From: JBEVNR01 sp040507985
GTDB taxonomy: Bacteria > Pseudomonadota > Alphaproteobacteria > Rickettsiales > UBA6187
Assembly (NCBI GenBank): GCA_040507985.1
Contig: JBEVNR010000016.1
Location: 37,113 to 101,112 of the forward strand
Length of the DNA stretch: 64,000 bases
Reading direction: 5' to 3'
Below, in pieces: positions 25,170 to 35,200 of the stretch. Made by a program: the position numbers and the translations under genes. The notes under the pieces were generated by a model that saw nothing but the letters and a program-made list of their open reading frames with translations, was not told the origin of the DNA and made no database searches. Every line of letters starts with the position of its first letter. Within the stretch, counting starts at the first letter, position 1.

Positions 25170-27467
25170 CTACTGCAACACTTCGCGTTTGCCGGCGTGG
25201 TTGGGCTGACTGACGACGCCGTCTTTTTCCATTCGGTCGATCAGGTCGGCGGCGCGGTTATAGCCGATTTTGAGCTGGCGTTGAATGTAACTGGTCGACG
25301 CCCGCTTGTCGCGCACCACCACGGCGACGGCCTGCCGGTATAAATCGGCCTCGCTTCCCCCGCCGCCGGCGTCGCCTCCGCCGAAATCGCCGTCGTCGCG
25401 GGTGACGTCGTCCACATATTCCGGCGAGCCTTGCGATTTCAGAAACTCCACCACGCGCCGCACCTCGTCGTCGTCGACGAAGGGACCGTGAACGCGCACC
25501 ACGCGCGTGCCGCCGGCCATGTAGAGCATGTCGCCCATGCCGAGCAGTTGCTCCGCGCCCATCTCGCCCAGAATGGTGCGACTGTCGATGCGCGACGTCA
25601 CCTGAAAGCTGATGCGGGTGGGGAAGTTGGCTTTAATGACGCCGGTAATGACGTCCACCGACGGACGCTGCGTCGCCATAATGATGTGAATGCCGGCCGC
25701 GCGCGCCATTTGCGCCAAACGCTGGATCGAGCATTCGATGTCTTTGCCGGCGGTGAGCATCAAATCGGCCATTTCGTCGACGATAATCACGATGAACGGA
25801 AAGGTTTTTTTCTCGATGGGCACGTCTTCGTAAATCGGTTCGCCCGTTTCGGCGTCGAATCCGGTTTGTACGCGCCGCACCAACTCTTCGTGTTGCTCGC
25901 TCGCCTCTTCGATGCGCTTATTATAGCCCGCGACGTTCCTGACGCCAAGGTTTGACATTAATCGATAGCGTTCCTCCATCTCGCGCACCGCCCATTTCAG
26001 CGCCACGACGGCCTTCGCCGGCTCCGTCACGACCGGCGCCAGCAAGTGCGGAATGCCTTCGTACACGGATAATTCCAGCATTTTAGGGTCGATGAAAATG
26101 AACTTGCATTCGTCCGGCCGCAATCGATAGAGCAGCGACAAGATCATGGCGTTGACGGCCACCGATTTGCCGGAGCCGGTCGTTCCCGCCACCAGCAAAT
26201 GCGGCATGCGCGACAAATCGGCCACCACCGGCGCGCCGCCTATGTCTTTACCGAGCGCGAGCGGCAATTTCACCTTGTCGGCGTCGTAGGCGTCGGCCTC
26301 GAGCAATTCGCGCAAATACACGGTTTCGCGTTCCGAATTGGGAAGCTCGATCCCCAGCACGTTGCGCCCCGGTACGACGGAAATACGGGTCGAAAGCGCG
26401 CTCATCGAGCGCGCGATGTCGTCGGCCAGGCCGATCACGCGGGACGATTTCGTTCCCGCCGCCGGCTCCAGTTCGTAGAGCGTGACGACCGGTCCCGGCC
26501 GCGCCTTTAAAATGGTGCCGAACACGCCGAAATCTTCCAGCACCTGCGCCAGCATCTTGGCGTTTTGCTCGAGCGCGTCGCGCGATAGGGAAAGCGATTT
26601 ACGCCGCGCGCTTATTTCTTGCAGCAAGCGCAGCGACGGCAATTGCATGGCCGACGGCTCGACGCCCTTGAAGGCGAGCTTTTCTTGTTTTTCCTTACGT
26701 TTGAGCAATTTTATTTTTTTGGACGCGCTCGCCAGCGGCTTGTCGCCTTCGTCTTCGTCATCCACTCCGTCGAACGACGCGTTGGCGTCGACGCGCGTTT
26801 CTCCGGTCTCGTCTTCGTCCTCTTCCTCGGTTGCATAGGTTTTTTTGGCGGAGGAAATATTGTCGTATTTATCGCGCAGCGCCAGGGCCGCAAGCGCGGC
26901 GCCCTTTGGCAAGGCAAGGGCGGTTCGGAGCGATCGCAGCGGCATCCCCGCCGCCGTCCAGCATAAGGGAAGCGCAAGGCACAGCGCCGGCAGCAAGGCG
27001 GCCCAATAAGGAAAATAATGGTTTTCGCCGGCGTCGCGCAATATGTCGCCGACGACGCCGCCGAAACCGACGTTAAACACCGCCCAATCTTCCGACGGCT
27101 CGAGGCCGGAGAGAGCAAGGCAAAAAAAAGGCAGCGCTGCCGTCAGGCACGTCAACCGAAACGACAGGCGGCGCGGACCGTGTTGCGCGTGAATGCGCAC
27201 CGCCAGCACGGCCAGCGTCGGCGCAATCACGTAAGACGCTAAACCAAAGAGTTGCAACAGCGGGTCGGCGACGTATGCGCCCGCCGACCCCATGAGGTTA
27301 GAGACGGAGTTTTCCGCCGCCCGATTCATCGACGGGTCGGCCGGATCGAAACTGAACAAGGCCGGCAGCAAGAAAAGCGCGAGGGCAAGCAGCGTCACGG
27401 TCTTGCACGCATGGAAACCCTTTTTGAGGCTTGCCGTTGCCAGCGATGAAACATAGGCGAGCGTCAT
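25170..27467 (-). CDS. ftsK: DNA translocase FtsK
   Basis: A 765-residue FtsK/SpoIIIE protein. Four or so hydrophobic N-terminal segments (about 20-190) anchor it at the septum; an acidic linker (EEEDEDETGE region) follows; the motor has Walker A AGTTGSGKS (about 427-435) and Walker B IVIIVDEMADLM; the C-terminal gamma winged helix (about 690-765) includes STSYIQRQLKIGYNRAA and would read polar DNA sequences. The protein pumps chromosome termini during division. The linker is short compared with E. coli. Complete. Confidence 0.97.
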   Translation of the reverse strand: MTLAYVSSLATASLKKGFHACKTVTLLALALFLLPALFSFDPADPSMNRAAENSVSNLMGSAGAYVADPLLQLFGLASYVIAPTLAVLAVRIHAQHGPRRLSFRLTCLTAALPFFCLALSGLEPSEDWAVFNVGFGGVVGDILRDAGENHYFPYWAALLPALCLALPLCWTAAGMPLRSLRTALALPKGAALAALALRDKYDNISSAKKTYATEEEDEDETGETRVDANASFDGVDDEDEGDKPLASASKKIKLLKRKEKQEKLAFKGVEPSAMQLPSLRLLQEISARRKSLSLSRDALEQNAKMLAQVLEDFGVFGTILKARPGPVVTLYELEPAAGTKSSRVIGLADDIARSMSALSTRISVVPGRNVLGIELPNSERETVYLRELLEADAYDADKVKLPLALGKDIGGAPVVADLSRMPHLLVAGTTGSGKSVAVNAMILSLLYRLRPDECKFIFIDPKMLELSVYEGIPHLLAPVVTEPAKAVVALKWAVREMEERYRLMSNLGVRNVAGYNKRIEEASEQHEELVRRVQTGFDAETGEPIYEDVPIEKKTFPFIVIIVDEMADLMLTAGKDIECSIQRLAQMARAAGIHIIMATQRPSVDVITGVIKANFPTRISFQVTSRIDSRTILGEMGAEQLLGMGDMLYMAGGTRVVRVHGPFVDDDEVRRVVEFLKSQGSPEYVDDVTRDDGDFGGGDAGGGGSEADLYRQAVAVVVRDKRASTSYIQRQLKIGYNRAADLIDRMEKDGVVSQPNHAGKREVLQ

Positions 27468-27614
27468 CGAAATTTTTAATGCAAACGTAAGAAATTAGTA
27501 TATAATCACATATACTTCATCCTGACGTCTTTAGCAAATTGATTTTGCAAAATCCGCTAATCGCACGCGAATCCCGTCTTCTTCCCGCGCTTCCTTGATT
27601 GCTTGCGCGCCACG

Positions 27615-28859
27615 ATGGAAACGCAGGGGTATTTCGAGAAACCTTCCATCGCATTCTGCATTTGGGACCGAAAGGATCCTTCCTTGTCGAAGGCAGCAAA
27701 GGAATATGGCGAATCCGAACTCGATAGGGCAAAAGAAGCATTGCGACAAAAGCTTGCTTGCTTCTTGATCTCGTTGGTAGCGCATTTTGCAACCTTCGAG
27801 GAATACTTCCCGGACATTAATCGTTTCGAACAACTCTACTACGCATGCATGAAAACTCTTGACGCCCTGACGCTAGAGGATATGGGAGGAGCGAAAATGA
27901 GCCACGAAGCGTACGACCCATTTTTTTGGCAGGCGAAAGGAAACGTAGAGCGTTTGCTGAAGAATCCCTTCGTCTTTGTTCTCAACGCCGTCTACGGCGT
28001 GCGCGTTCCGGTTATGCTTGACATACTCTATCGCTTCCGATACCACGAAAACGAGCAAACGAGCAAAAAATTTCCGTGGGTGGACGAGGCATTTCGTTTG
28101 GTCGTTGATCTTGGTCCCAACTTCTTCCTTCCGCTGCACGCGGGCAACGCGCAATTCATGCCGTTCGAGGAATCGTTTCGGCAGGTAACCTATTTTCGCG
28201 ACACGACCTCATGGGCTACGCATCTGGCTATCGGCGAAGACGTCCACGCGTTTTTTTACGTGAGCGGAACGCTGCAATTCGAACGCTGGAATAGTTTTCG
28301 TCTTCGTATGGAACAGGAAGGAATTACCGGAGAAATGCTGGCTCGCACCATCTCGCGGCTCACGGATCAAGGAAAGGAGGCGATTCTTCGAGAATCCGCC
28401 ATGCCTTTCGGTGAGGAAAAACCTGCGAAATGCAATTATTTTTCGGAATTCATCAATCTCGTCAAAATAATCGGAGAAGAAATTCCTCATGACGAGGAGA
28501 TACGCCATATACCGGAAATGACGTGTCCCATAACCTGCTACATAAACAATGTTGAAGTTGCAACGATTACAGTATCCTTGCATATTCTTTTTACTCAGGA
28601 AGGACTACACCTTATTGACCGTACCGTTCCCGGAAAATATTTTGGTCTCAATTGTTTTCTTTACCAAAGATGGTTCAATTGTTGCGATAGTTGCGCGCAA
28701 AATTGCAATAATGATATGGTGCACGTGACAGACAACAGCGATACAGAGAACAACGACGTCGATGTATCGGCAGACATGATGCACGCGACAGACAACAACG
28801 ACGACTTCGATGACGAAGGCACCTGGAGCTATTACGAACACGCTTCGGACTCTGACTAG
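27615..28859 (+). CDS. Unknown protein with repetitive acidic C-terminus
   Basis: A 414-residue protein from the ATG at 27615 (a TTG four codons upstream is an alternative). No family is recognised. The body is globular-looking with many aromatic residues; the last 50 residues are Asp/Asn-rich and contain two related stretches, MVHVTDNSDTENNDVDV and MMHATDNNDDFDD, indicating a small internal duplication at 28717-28810. A cysteine cluster (CCDSCAQNC) precedes this tail. It is AT-richer than ftsK upstream and the thiolase downstream. No membrane segment. Confidence 0.65.
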   Translation: METQGYFEKPSIAFCIWDRKDPSLSKAAKEYGESELDRAKEALRQKLACFLISLVAHFATFEEYFPDINRFEQLYYACMKTLDALTLEDMGGAKMSHEAYDPFFWQAKGNVERLLKNPFVFVLNAVYGVRVPVMLDILYRFRYHENEQTSKKFPWVDEAFRLVVDLGPNFFLPLHAGNAQFMPFEESFRQVTYFRDTTSWATHLAIGEDVHAFFYVSGTLQFERWNSFRLRMEQEGITGEMLARTISRLTDQGKEAILRESAMPFGEEKPAKCNYFSEFINLVKIIGEEIPHDEEIRHIPEMTCPITCYINNVEVATITVSLHILFTQEGLHLIDRTVPGKYFGLNCFLYQRWFNCCDSCAQNCNNDMVHVTDNSDTENNDVDVSADMMHATDNNDDFDDEGTWSYYEHASDSD

Positions 28860-29009
28860 GTCAATTGTCCTTAACTCTTCGCCACATCACGCTCTCTACG
28901 AACTTTCCAACCATTCGTTAATAAATCGGGTGCGCATCTTCCGCAGGACGGAAGACGGACGGATATCGGCTATTTTTAAAAAATCGACAATAAAAAAATA
29001 ATTTTTTCT

Positions 29010-30152
29010 TTACTCGCACGCCTCCAGCAGCGTCGCCACGCCTTGACCGCCGCCGACGCACATGGTCGAAAGGGCGAAGCGCCCTTCCTTTTTCCGCAAC
29101 AATTCGGCGGCCTTTCCGACGATCCGCGCGCCCGAGGCGCCGAGCGGATGGCCAAGGGCGATGGCGCCGCCGTGCATGTTTGTTTTGTCCGGATCAAGAC
29201 GTAGCTCGCGAATCACCGCAAGCGATTGCGCGGCGAAGGCTTCGTTTAATTCGATGACGTCGACGTCGGAAAGCGCGACGCCTCCGCTTTTCAAGACTTT
29301 TCGCGTGGCCTCTACCGGTCCTATACCCATGATTCCGGGCGCGCAGCCGCTCACCGATACCGCGCGAATTTTTGCCATGGGAACAAGATTATGCGCTTTC
29401 GCGAACGACGCCGAACACACGACCATGCACGTCGCCCCGTCGGTTAGGGGAGAAGACGTCGCCGCCGTCACCGTTCCTCCCTCCTTAAACGCCGGCGCCA
29501 GTTTTGCCATGTCGGCTTTCGCGGAACGCGGGCGCGGGCATTCGTCCTTGTTGACGATTTCGCCGTTTTCGTTCGGTATGGGAATAATTTGCTTTGCGCT
29601 CGCCTCAAGCGCCTCGGGCGTCGACGCGCGACGCTGGCTCTCTAGCGCGAAGCTTTCTTGTTCGTCGCGCGATATGCCGTATTTTTCCGCCAGATTTTCC
29701 GCCGTGATTCCCATGCTTTCGTACGCGTCCGGGTAACGTTCGTATAAGCCCGGGTGCGGCATGGGGGCGAATCCCCCCATGGGGATGCGCGTCATCGACT
29801 CGACGCCGCCGGCCAGATACGCGTCGCCGGCCTTCAGCGCGATATTTCCGGCCGCCATATGGACGGCTTGCATCGACGAGCCGCAAAATCGGTTCATCGT
29901 CACCCCCGCCGTCGTTTCGGGAAGCCCCGCCAGAAACACGGCGATGCGCGCCACGTTCAGCCCTTGCTCGCCCTCGGGAAAGGCGCACCCGACGATCGCG
30001 TCCTCGATGAGGCAGGGATCGACCCTCGCCCTCTCGACGGAGGCTTTCATGACGGCGGCGAGCATGTCGTCCGGCCGCACGCTCGCCAGCCCTCCTTTAT
30101 GGGCGGGAGTGAAAGCGGAGCGCGCGAACGCGACGATGACGGCTTGTTCCAT
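29010..30152 (-). CDS. Thiolase (acetyl-CoA acyltransferase)
   Basis: A 380-residue thiolase. The nucleophile is C90 in MNRFCGSSMQ; NEAFAAQSLA, GGAIALGHPLGASG (catalytic histidine) and the second cysteine in CVGGGQG are all present. It may degrade 3-ketoacyl-CoA (FadA type) or form acetoacetyl-CoA; the length and the QEAxxR-type DEQESFALESQRRA loop suggest a biosynthetic/FadA-like enzyme without deciding. No fadB or PHB gene is adjacent. Start at 30152 is preferred because the upstream frame only offers a TTG. Confidence 0.93.
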   Translation of the reverse strand: MEQAVIVAFARSAFTPAHKGGLASVRPDDMLAAVMKASVERARVDPCLIEDAIVGCAFPEGEQGLNVARIAVFLAGLPETTAGVTMNRFCGSSMQAVHMAAGNIALKAGDAYLAGGVESMTRIPMGGFAPMPHPGLYERYPDAYESMGITAENLAEKYGISRDEQESFALESQRRASTPEALEASAKQIIPIPNENGEIVNKDECPRPRSAKADMAKLAPAFKEGGTVTAATSSPLTDGATCMVVCSASFAKAHNLVPMAKIRAVSVSGCAPGIMGIGPVEATRKVLKSGGVALSDVDVIELNEAFAAQSLAVIRELRLDPDKTNMHGGAIALGHPLGASGARIVGKAAELLRKKEGRFALSTMCVGGGQGVATLLEACE

Positions 30153-30253
30153 GGCGGCATTCCCCAACCGATATTATTCCCAAAAAATTATATACGGCGC
30201 AGCAATAATTTCATATAATTTTTCGCACATAACCCTTAACGTATCGTATCGCC

Positions 30254-30916
30254 ATGCCGCACCCTTTGCAAGACGCGCTCGATTGGCGCGTGCCGATGGA
30301 CGAAAAAAAAGTGCTGCTGCATTCCTGCTGCGCCCCGTGTTCGGGCGAGTTGATGGAGTCGATGCTACATAACGGCATAGAACTGACGGTGTTTTTTTAT
30401 AACCCGAACATCCATCCCAAGCGGGAATACGAGATGCGGAAGGAAGAAAACATTCGCTTTGCCGAAAAAAACGCCATTCCCTTCGTCGACGGCGATTATT
30501 TTCCGGCGGAGTGGTTCGCCAAGGCCCGTGGCATGGAAAACGATCCCGAACGCGGGCGCAGGTGCAGCATGTGCTTCGACATGCGCTTCGTCGAAACGGC
30601 GCGCTACGCGAAGAAGAACGGCTTTAAGGTGTTCACCAGTTCGCTCGGGCTGTCGCGGTGGAAGGACATGCACCAAATTAACGCCTCCGGCGTGTCGGCG
30701 GCGCGCGAGGTGGGCGGCTCGGTCTATTGGACGTATAACTGGCGCAAGCAAGGCGGCTCGGAGCGCATGTATAAAATCGCGAAGCGCGAAAATTTCTATA
30801 AGCAGGAATATTGCGGATGCATCTATTCCCTGCGCGATACGAACGCGTGGCGCGCGGCGAACGGACGCGAGGAAATCGCGCTCGGCGAGGAGTTTTACGG
30901 CAAAGAGGGCGCGTGA
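30254..30916 (+). CDS. queH: Epoxyqueuosine reductase QueH
   Basis: A 220-residue DUF208 protein catalysing the last step of queuosine synthesis. The family cysteines are intact: HSCCAPCS (C25, C26, C29), CSMCFD (C104, C107) and EYCGCIYS (C187, C189), which bind the Fe-S cluster and form the redox site. QueH replaces QueG in many bacteria. It overlaps no neighbour, and purU starts one base after its stop, so they form an operon. No other queuosine gene is in the window. Confidence 0.95.
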   Translation: MPHPLQDALDWRVPMDEKKVLLHSCCAPCSGELMESMLHNGIELTVFFYNPNIHPKREYEMRKEENIRFAEKNAIPFVDGDYFPAEWFAKARGMENDPERGRRCSMCFDMRFVETARYAKKNGFKVFTSSLGLSRWKDMHQINASGVSAAREVGGSVYWTYNWRKQGGSERMYKIAKRENFYKQEYCGCIYSLRDTNAWRAANGREEIALGEEFYGKEGA

Positions 30917-30917
30917 G

Positions 30918-31805
30918 ATGACGGAGAGCGCGCTCGTTCCCGATAAAATCGCTCCGCGTTTCGTGTTGCTGGTGCGGTGCGGCGACGTGGCGGGCATCGT
31001 GGCCGCCGTGGCGGGATTTTTAACCGGCAACGGGTTTTTCATTCGCGAGTCGGCGCAATTCGGCGAAGAAACCGTGGGCATGTTCTTCATGCGGGTGGAG
31101 TTTTCCCCCCTGCCGGATACGCATGCGTCGGTTGACGTAATACGAAAAAATTTCGCTCCCGTCGGCGAGGCGCTGCGCATGGAATGGCGAATAGAGCAGC
31201 GGGAGCGGCGCCATCGCGGCTTATTGATGGTATCAAAAGAAACGCATTGCCTGTCGGACATTCTCTATCGGGCGGAATCGGGCTTGCTGCCGCTCGACGT
31301 GGTGGCCGTCGTGTCGAACCATCCGGAGGCGCGCTACATTGCGGCGCGCCACGGCGTGAATTTTTACCACATGCCCGTCTCGCCCGACACGAAACCCGAC
31401 CAAGAACGCGCCCTCGCCGATTTGATCGAACGGGAGCGCGTCGATATCGTGGCGCTCGCGAAATATATGCAAATATTGTCGCCCTTCCTCACGAAAAAAC
31501 TGGCCGGCCGCGCGATCAACATCCACCATTCCTTCCTCCCGTCGTTTAAAGGCGCCCGCCCGTACCATCAAGCCTACGAAAAAGGCGTGAAGATCATCGG
31601 CGCGACGGCGCATTACGTCAGCGACGATCTGGACGAGGGTCCTATCATTCACCAAGAGGTGCGCGCCATCGACCGTCCGCGCAGCATCGACGACCTGATT
31701 CGCGCCGGGCGCGACGTCGAAACCCGCACCCTCGCCGACGCGCTGCGCTTTCATCTGGAATATCGCGTCATTATGGACGGCAACAAAACCGTGGTGTTCG
31801 GGTAA
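30918..31805 (+). CDS. purU: Formyltetrahydrofolate deformylase
   Basis: A 295-residue PurU that releases formate from 10-formyl-THF. An ACT domain occupies about 1-85 (RFVLLVRCGDVAGIVAAVAG); the formyltransferase domain holds the catalytic asparagine-histidine region INIHHSFLPSFKGARPY and aspartate in VSDDLDEGPIIHQ. Start at 30918 is one base after the queH stop. Length matches the family. Confidence 0.95.
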   Translation: MTESALVPDKIAPRFVLLVRCGDVAGIVAAVAGFLTGNGFFIRESAQFGEETVGMFFMRVEFSPLPDTHASVDVIRKNFAPVGEALRMEWRIEQRERRHRGLLMVSKETHCLSDILYRAESGLLPLDVVAVVSNHPEARYIAARHGVNFYHMPVSPDTKPDQERALADLIERERVDIVALAKYMQILSPFLTKKLAGRAINIHHSFLPSFKGARPYHQAYEKGVKIIGATAHYVSDDLDEGPIIHQEVRAIDRPRSIDDLIRAGRDVETRTLADALRFHLEYRVIMDGNKTVVFG

Positions 31806-31808
31806 ATC

Positions 31809-32027
31809 ATGGCAGCGGACGAGGCGAAACTGGAGCGCGCCGCCTTGGCGATGATGGACCGCTACGGCGAAGGCGCACTCAATATGGCCGTGCGCGCGGC
31901 GCGAAAATATATGGAGGACGGCAACGTCGCCTCGGTGCGCGACTGGGTCGCGGTGGGGCAGAAGATTAAGGAATATCGCGACGACCCCGCGCGGCGCGTC
32001 GCCGTTTCGGCGGCGGCGGGCGAATAA
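31809..32027 (+). CDS. Small unknown protein
   Basis: A 72-residue protein beginning three bases after the purU stop, so it is probably the third gene of the queH-purU operon. The sequence is helical and Ala/Glu/Arg-rich, with a WVAVGQKIKEY segment towards the C-terminus. I do not recognise it with confidence; it loosely resembles small alphaproteobacterial proteins of unknown function (DUF6961-like pattern), which I cannot confirm. Confidence 0.6.
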   Translation: MAADEAKLERAALAMMDRYGEGALNMAVRAARKYMEDGNVASVRDWVAVGQKIKEYRDDPARRVAVSAAAGE

Positions 32028-32068
32028 GATAGGTATTTTGTGAAAAGGACCACACATACGTCAAAATA

Positions 32069-32090
32069 TCCCGCTTTTGCGGGAATGACG
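32069..32090. repeat. Small palindromic repeat, GCGGGAATGACG type
   Basis: CCCGC (32070-32074), TTTT, GCGGG (32079-32083), then AATGACG. A related copy is at 56812-56835, and a half copy, GCGGGAATGACG, at 35752-35763 spans the mfd stop codon. Such REP-like elements are common in proteobacteria. Confidence 0.55.
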
Positions 32091-32284
32091 ATTAATTGTT
32101 ATTAATTAAAGAACGTCCGGATGCCTGATTAAGCTTTTTCAAATTGCGCCTTGACGTTCTCTCCGCTTGGCAGGCTCCGACAGTCCTTCCTTTTTCTTCC
32201 TTTCCCCGGAAATAAAAAAAACGTTTATTTTTTTGTGGCGCTCGCTTATGGTAAAGAACGTTAAGACTAAGCGCGCATACACCG

Positions 32285-35200
32285 ATGGCCGATTATTATT
32301 CTTGTAGTTTCGTTCCCGATCCGGGACGTTCCTTCGCGTTTTTATTGGCGGAGGCATATAACCAAGGCAAGGCGCCGCCGCGCGTGCTCGTTGCGCCGGA
32401 CGAGAAGCGCGCCGAGTTAGCCTATCGGCAATTGCGGTTTTTTGCGCCGAACGCGGAAACGCTGTATTTTCCGGCGTGGGATTGCCTTCCCTACGACCGC
32501 GCGTCCCCGTCGGCCAACGTTGTCGGAAGGCGCATTAAAGTCTTGCTGCGTCTGGGAGAAAAGGTTGCGCCCGATTTTATCGTCACGAGCACGCAAGCCG
32601 CCGCCCAGCGCACGCCGCCCGTCGGCGCCTTCGTCGGGCGGGATTTTTTGGTGAAAACCGGGCAGAAACTCAACCGCGACGCGCTCATTACGTTTTTAAT
32701 CGAAAACGGCTATCGCCGCGATCCGTCGGCCTATGAGGGCGGGGAATATGCGGTGCGCGGCGGCGTCATCGACGTGCTGCCTCCCGGATCGGAGGCGGGC
32801 GTGCGCATCGATTGTTTCGGCGATGCGATAGAAAGCCTGCGCGTGTTCGACCCCACCACGCAAACCTCCACCGACCATATCGCGGAATACCGCTTTTTCC
32901 CGGCGTCGGAGCTACCCACCGACAAAGAGGGTTTTGACCGGTTTTTACGCAACTACCGCAAGCAATTCGGCCTTCCGAAAGGCCACGACCCGCTCTACGA
33001 GCATATCTCCGAAGGGCGGTTGTTGGCGGGAGCGGAACATTGGCTGCCGATGTTTTATGACAAAACCTCCACCTTCTTCGCCGCGCTGCCGGAGGGAACG
33101 GAAGTGATTTTCGACGCCCAATCCGACATTGCCTTCGCCGACCATATCGCGACCGTGAAGGATTGCTGTCAGGCGCGCTGGGAATCGGCCATGATTCGCC
33201 GCGAGGGCGAGGAAAACGCCGTCTCGACCCCGGTATTGGACGCCGAAGACGTCTACCTCACCCACCACGATTGGATAACCTACCGCAAGCGCGAAAACGT
33301 GGTGATCGCGCGGCAGGAATCGTCCGAAAGCAAGGTGGAATATCCGATCGCCGCGCAGATAGGCGAGGCGCCCAATTACGACAAACGGGCCGAACGCGAA
33401 GAAGCGTCCGCGATCTTCCTGCTGAAAAAAGACGTCGAATCCGACAGAAAAACCCGCCGCCACGTGGCCTGCCTGTCGGAAAATTCGCGCGCGCGCCTGG
33501 CGCACATGCTGCACGAGGCCGATCTGCGGGCCGTACACGTCGATAGCTTCCCCGCCGCGCGGGAATTGTCGCCGGAGACGATGGCGCTATACGTCCTGCC
33601 CATCGAAAACGGTTTCGTCGCGAACGATTATCTGGTGCTCAGCGAACAGGATTTGCTTGGCGAGCGCTTTAAAACGAACGCGCGCACGCGCAAGCGGGCG
33701 GAAAACTTCCTGAAGGAAGCCGCCTCGCTCATGCCCGGCGATCTGGTGGTGCACGAAGATAACGGGCTGGGCCGATTTTTGGGGCTGGAGAACATCGAGG
33801 CCGGCGACCGCGTGCGCGATTGCCTGAAAATCGAATATCGCGACGGCGATTTGCTGTTCGTTCCCGTCGAGCATATCGGGCTGGTGTCGCGCTACGGTTC
33901 GGACGACGGCGACGCGTTGCTCGACAAGCTTGGTCGCGATAGCTGGAGCAAACGCAAGGCGTCGGTGAAAAACCGCATCCGCGACATCGCCGCGCGCATG
34001 CTAAAGCTGGCCGGGGAGCGCGTTCTGCGTGAGGCGCCCGTTCTGACCGCCAAGCCGGACGATTACGACACATTCTGCGCGCGCTTCCCTTACGTCGAAA
34101 CGGAAGACCAACTGCGCGCCGCCGACGAGGTGGCGCACGACATGGCGTGCGGCCGGGCGATGGACAGGTTGCTGTGCGGCGACGTGGGTTTCGGCAAAAC
34201 GGAGGTGGCGCTGCGCGCGACGTTTATCGCGGCCTCCGGCGACAACCCGATGCAGGTGGCGGTGGTGGCGCCGACCACGTTGCTCGCCCGCCAGCACCTC
34301 ATCACCTTTAAGGAAAGGTTCGCGCGCATGAACGTGCGGATAGAAGGGTTGTCGCGCCTCACTTCCCCAAAGGACGCAAAAAAAATTAGAGAAGACGTAA
34401 AAAAAGGGCAGGTCGACGTCGTCGTCGGCACCCACGCGCTGCTGGCCAAAAGCATCGAATTTAATTGTCTGGGGCTGGTGGTGATCGATGAGGAGCAATT
34501 GTTCGGCGTCGCGCAAAAAGAGCGGCTAAAAGAGCTGCGCGGCACGGCGCACGTGCTTTCCATGTCGGCGACGCCCATTCCGCGCACGCTGCAAATGTCG
34601 CTGAGCGGCATTAAGGACTTAACCCTCATGACCACGCCCCCGACCGACAGGCTCGAGATTCGCACCTTCGTGTCGCCGCTGGACCGCGTATTGATTAAAA
34701 ACGCCGTGCTGCGCGAGCGGCATCGCGGCGGTTGCTGCTTTTTCGTGGGCGCGCGCATCGCGGACCTGCCCGACATGCAAAAAATTATCGAGGAAGTGGT
34801 TCCCGAATCCAAAATCGCCGTCGCCCACGGCCAAATGACCGGCAAGGAGCTGGAAGAGGTGATGGAAGCGTTTTACGACGGCGCCTTCGACATTCTGCTG
34901 TCGACGAACATCGTCGGCTCGGGCATCGACATGCCCAACGCCAACACGATAATGATCTACGGCGCCGACCGTTTCGGCCTCTCGCAGCTCTACCAGATGC
35001 GCGGGCGTGTCGGGCGCGGCAAGACGCGCGCCTACGCCTATTTGTTCCTTCCCGAAAAACGTCGCGTGACGGAAGAGGCGCAGCGCCGCCTCGACATTCT
35101 GCACCGGCTGGACACGCTCGGCGCCGGCTTTACCGTCGCCAGCCACGACATGGACATACGCGGCTTCGGCAACTTGCTGGGCGACGAGCAGTCGGGCCAA

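Noticed and set aside
28937..28955. TCTTCCG/CGGAAGA inverted repeat between the unknown gene and the thiolase
   Set aside because: A short stem with no T run; too common to call a terminator or operator.
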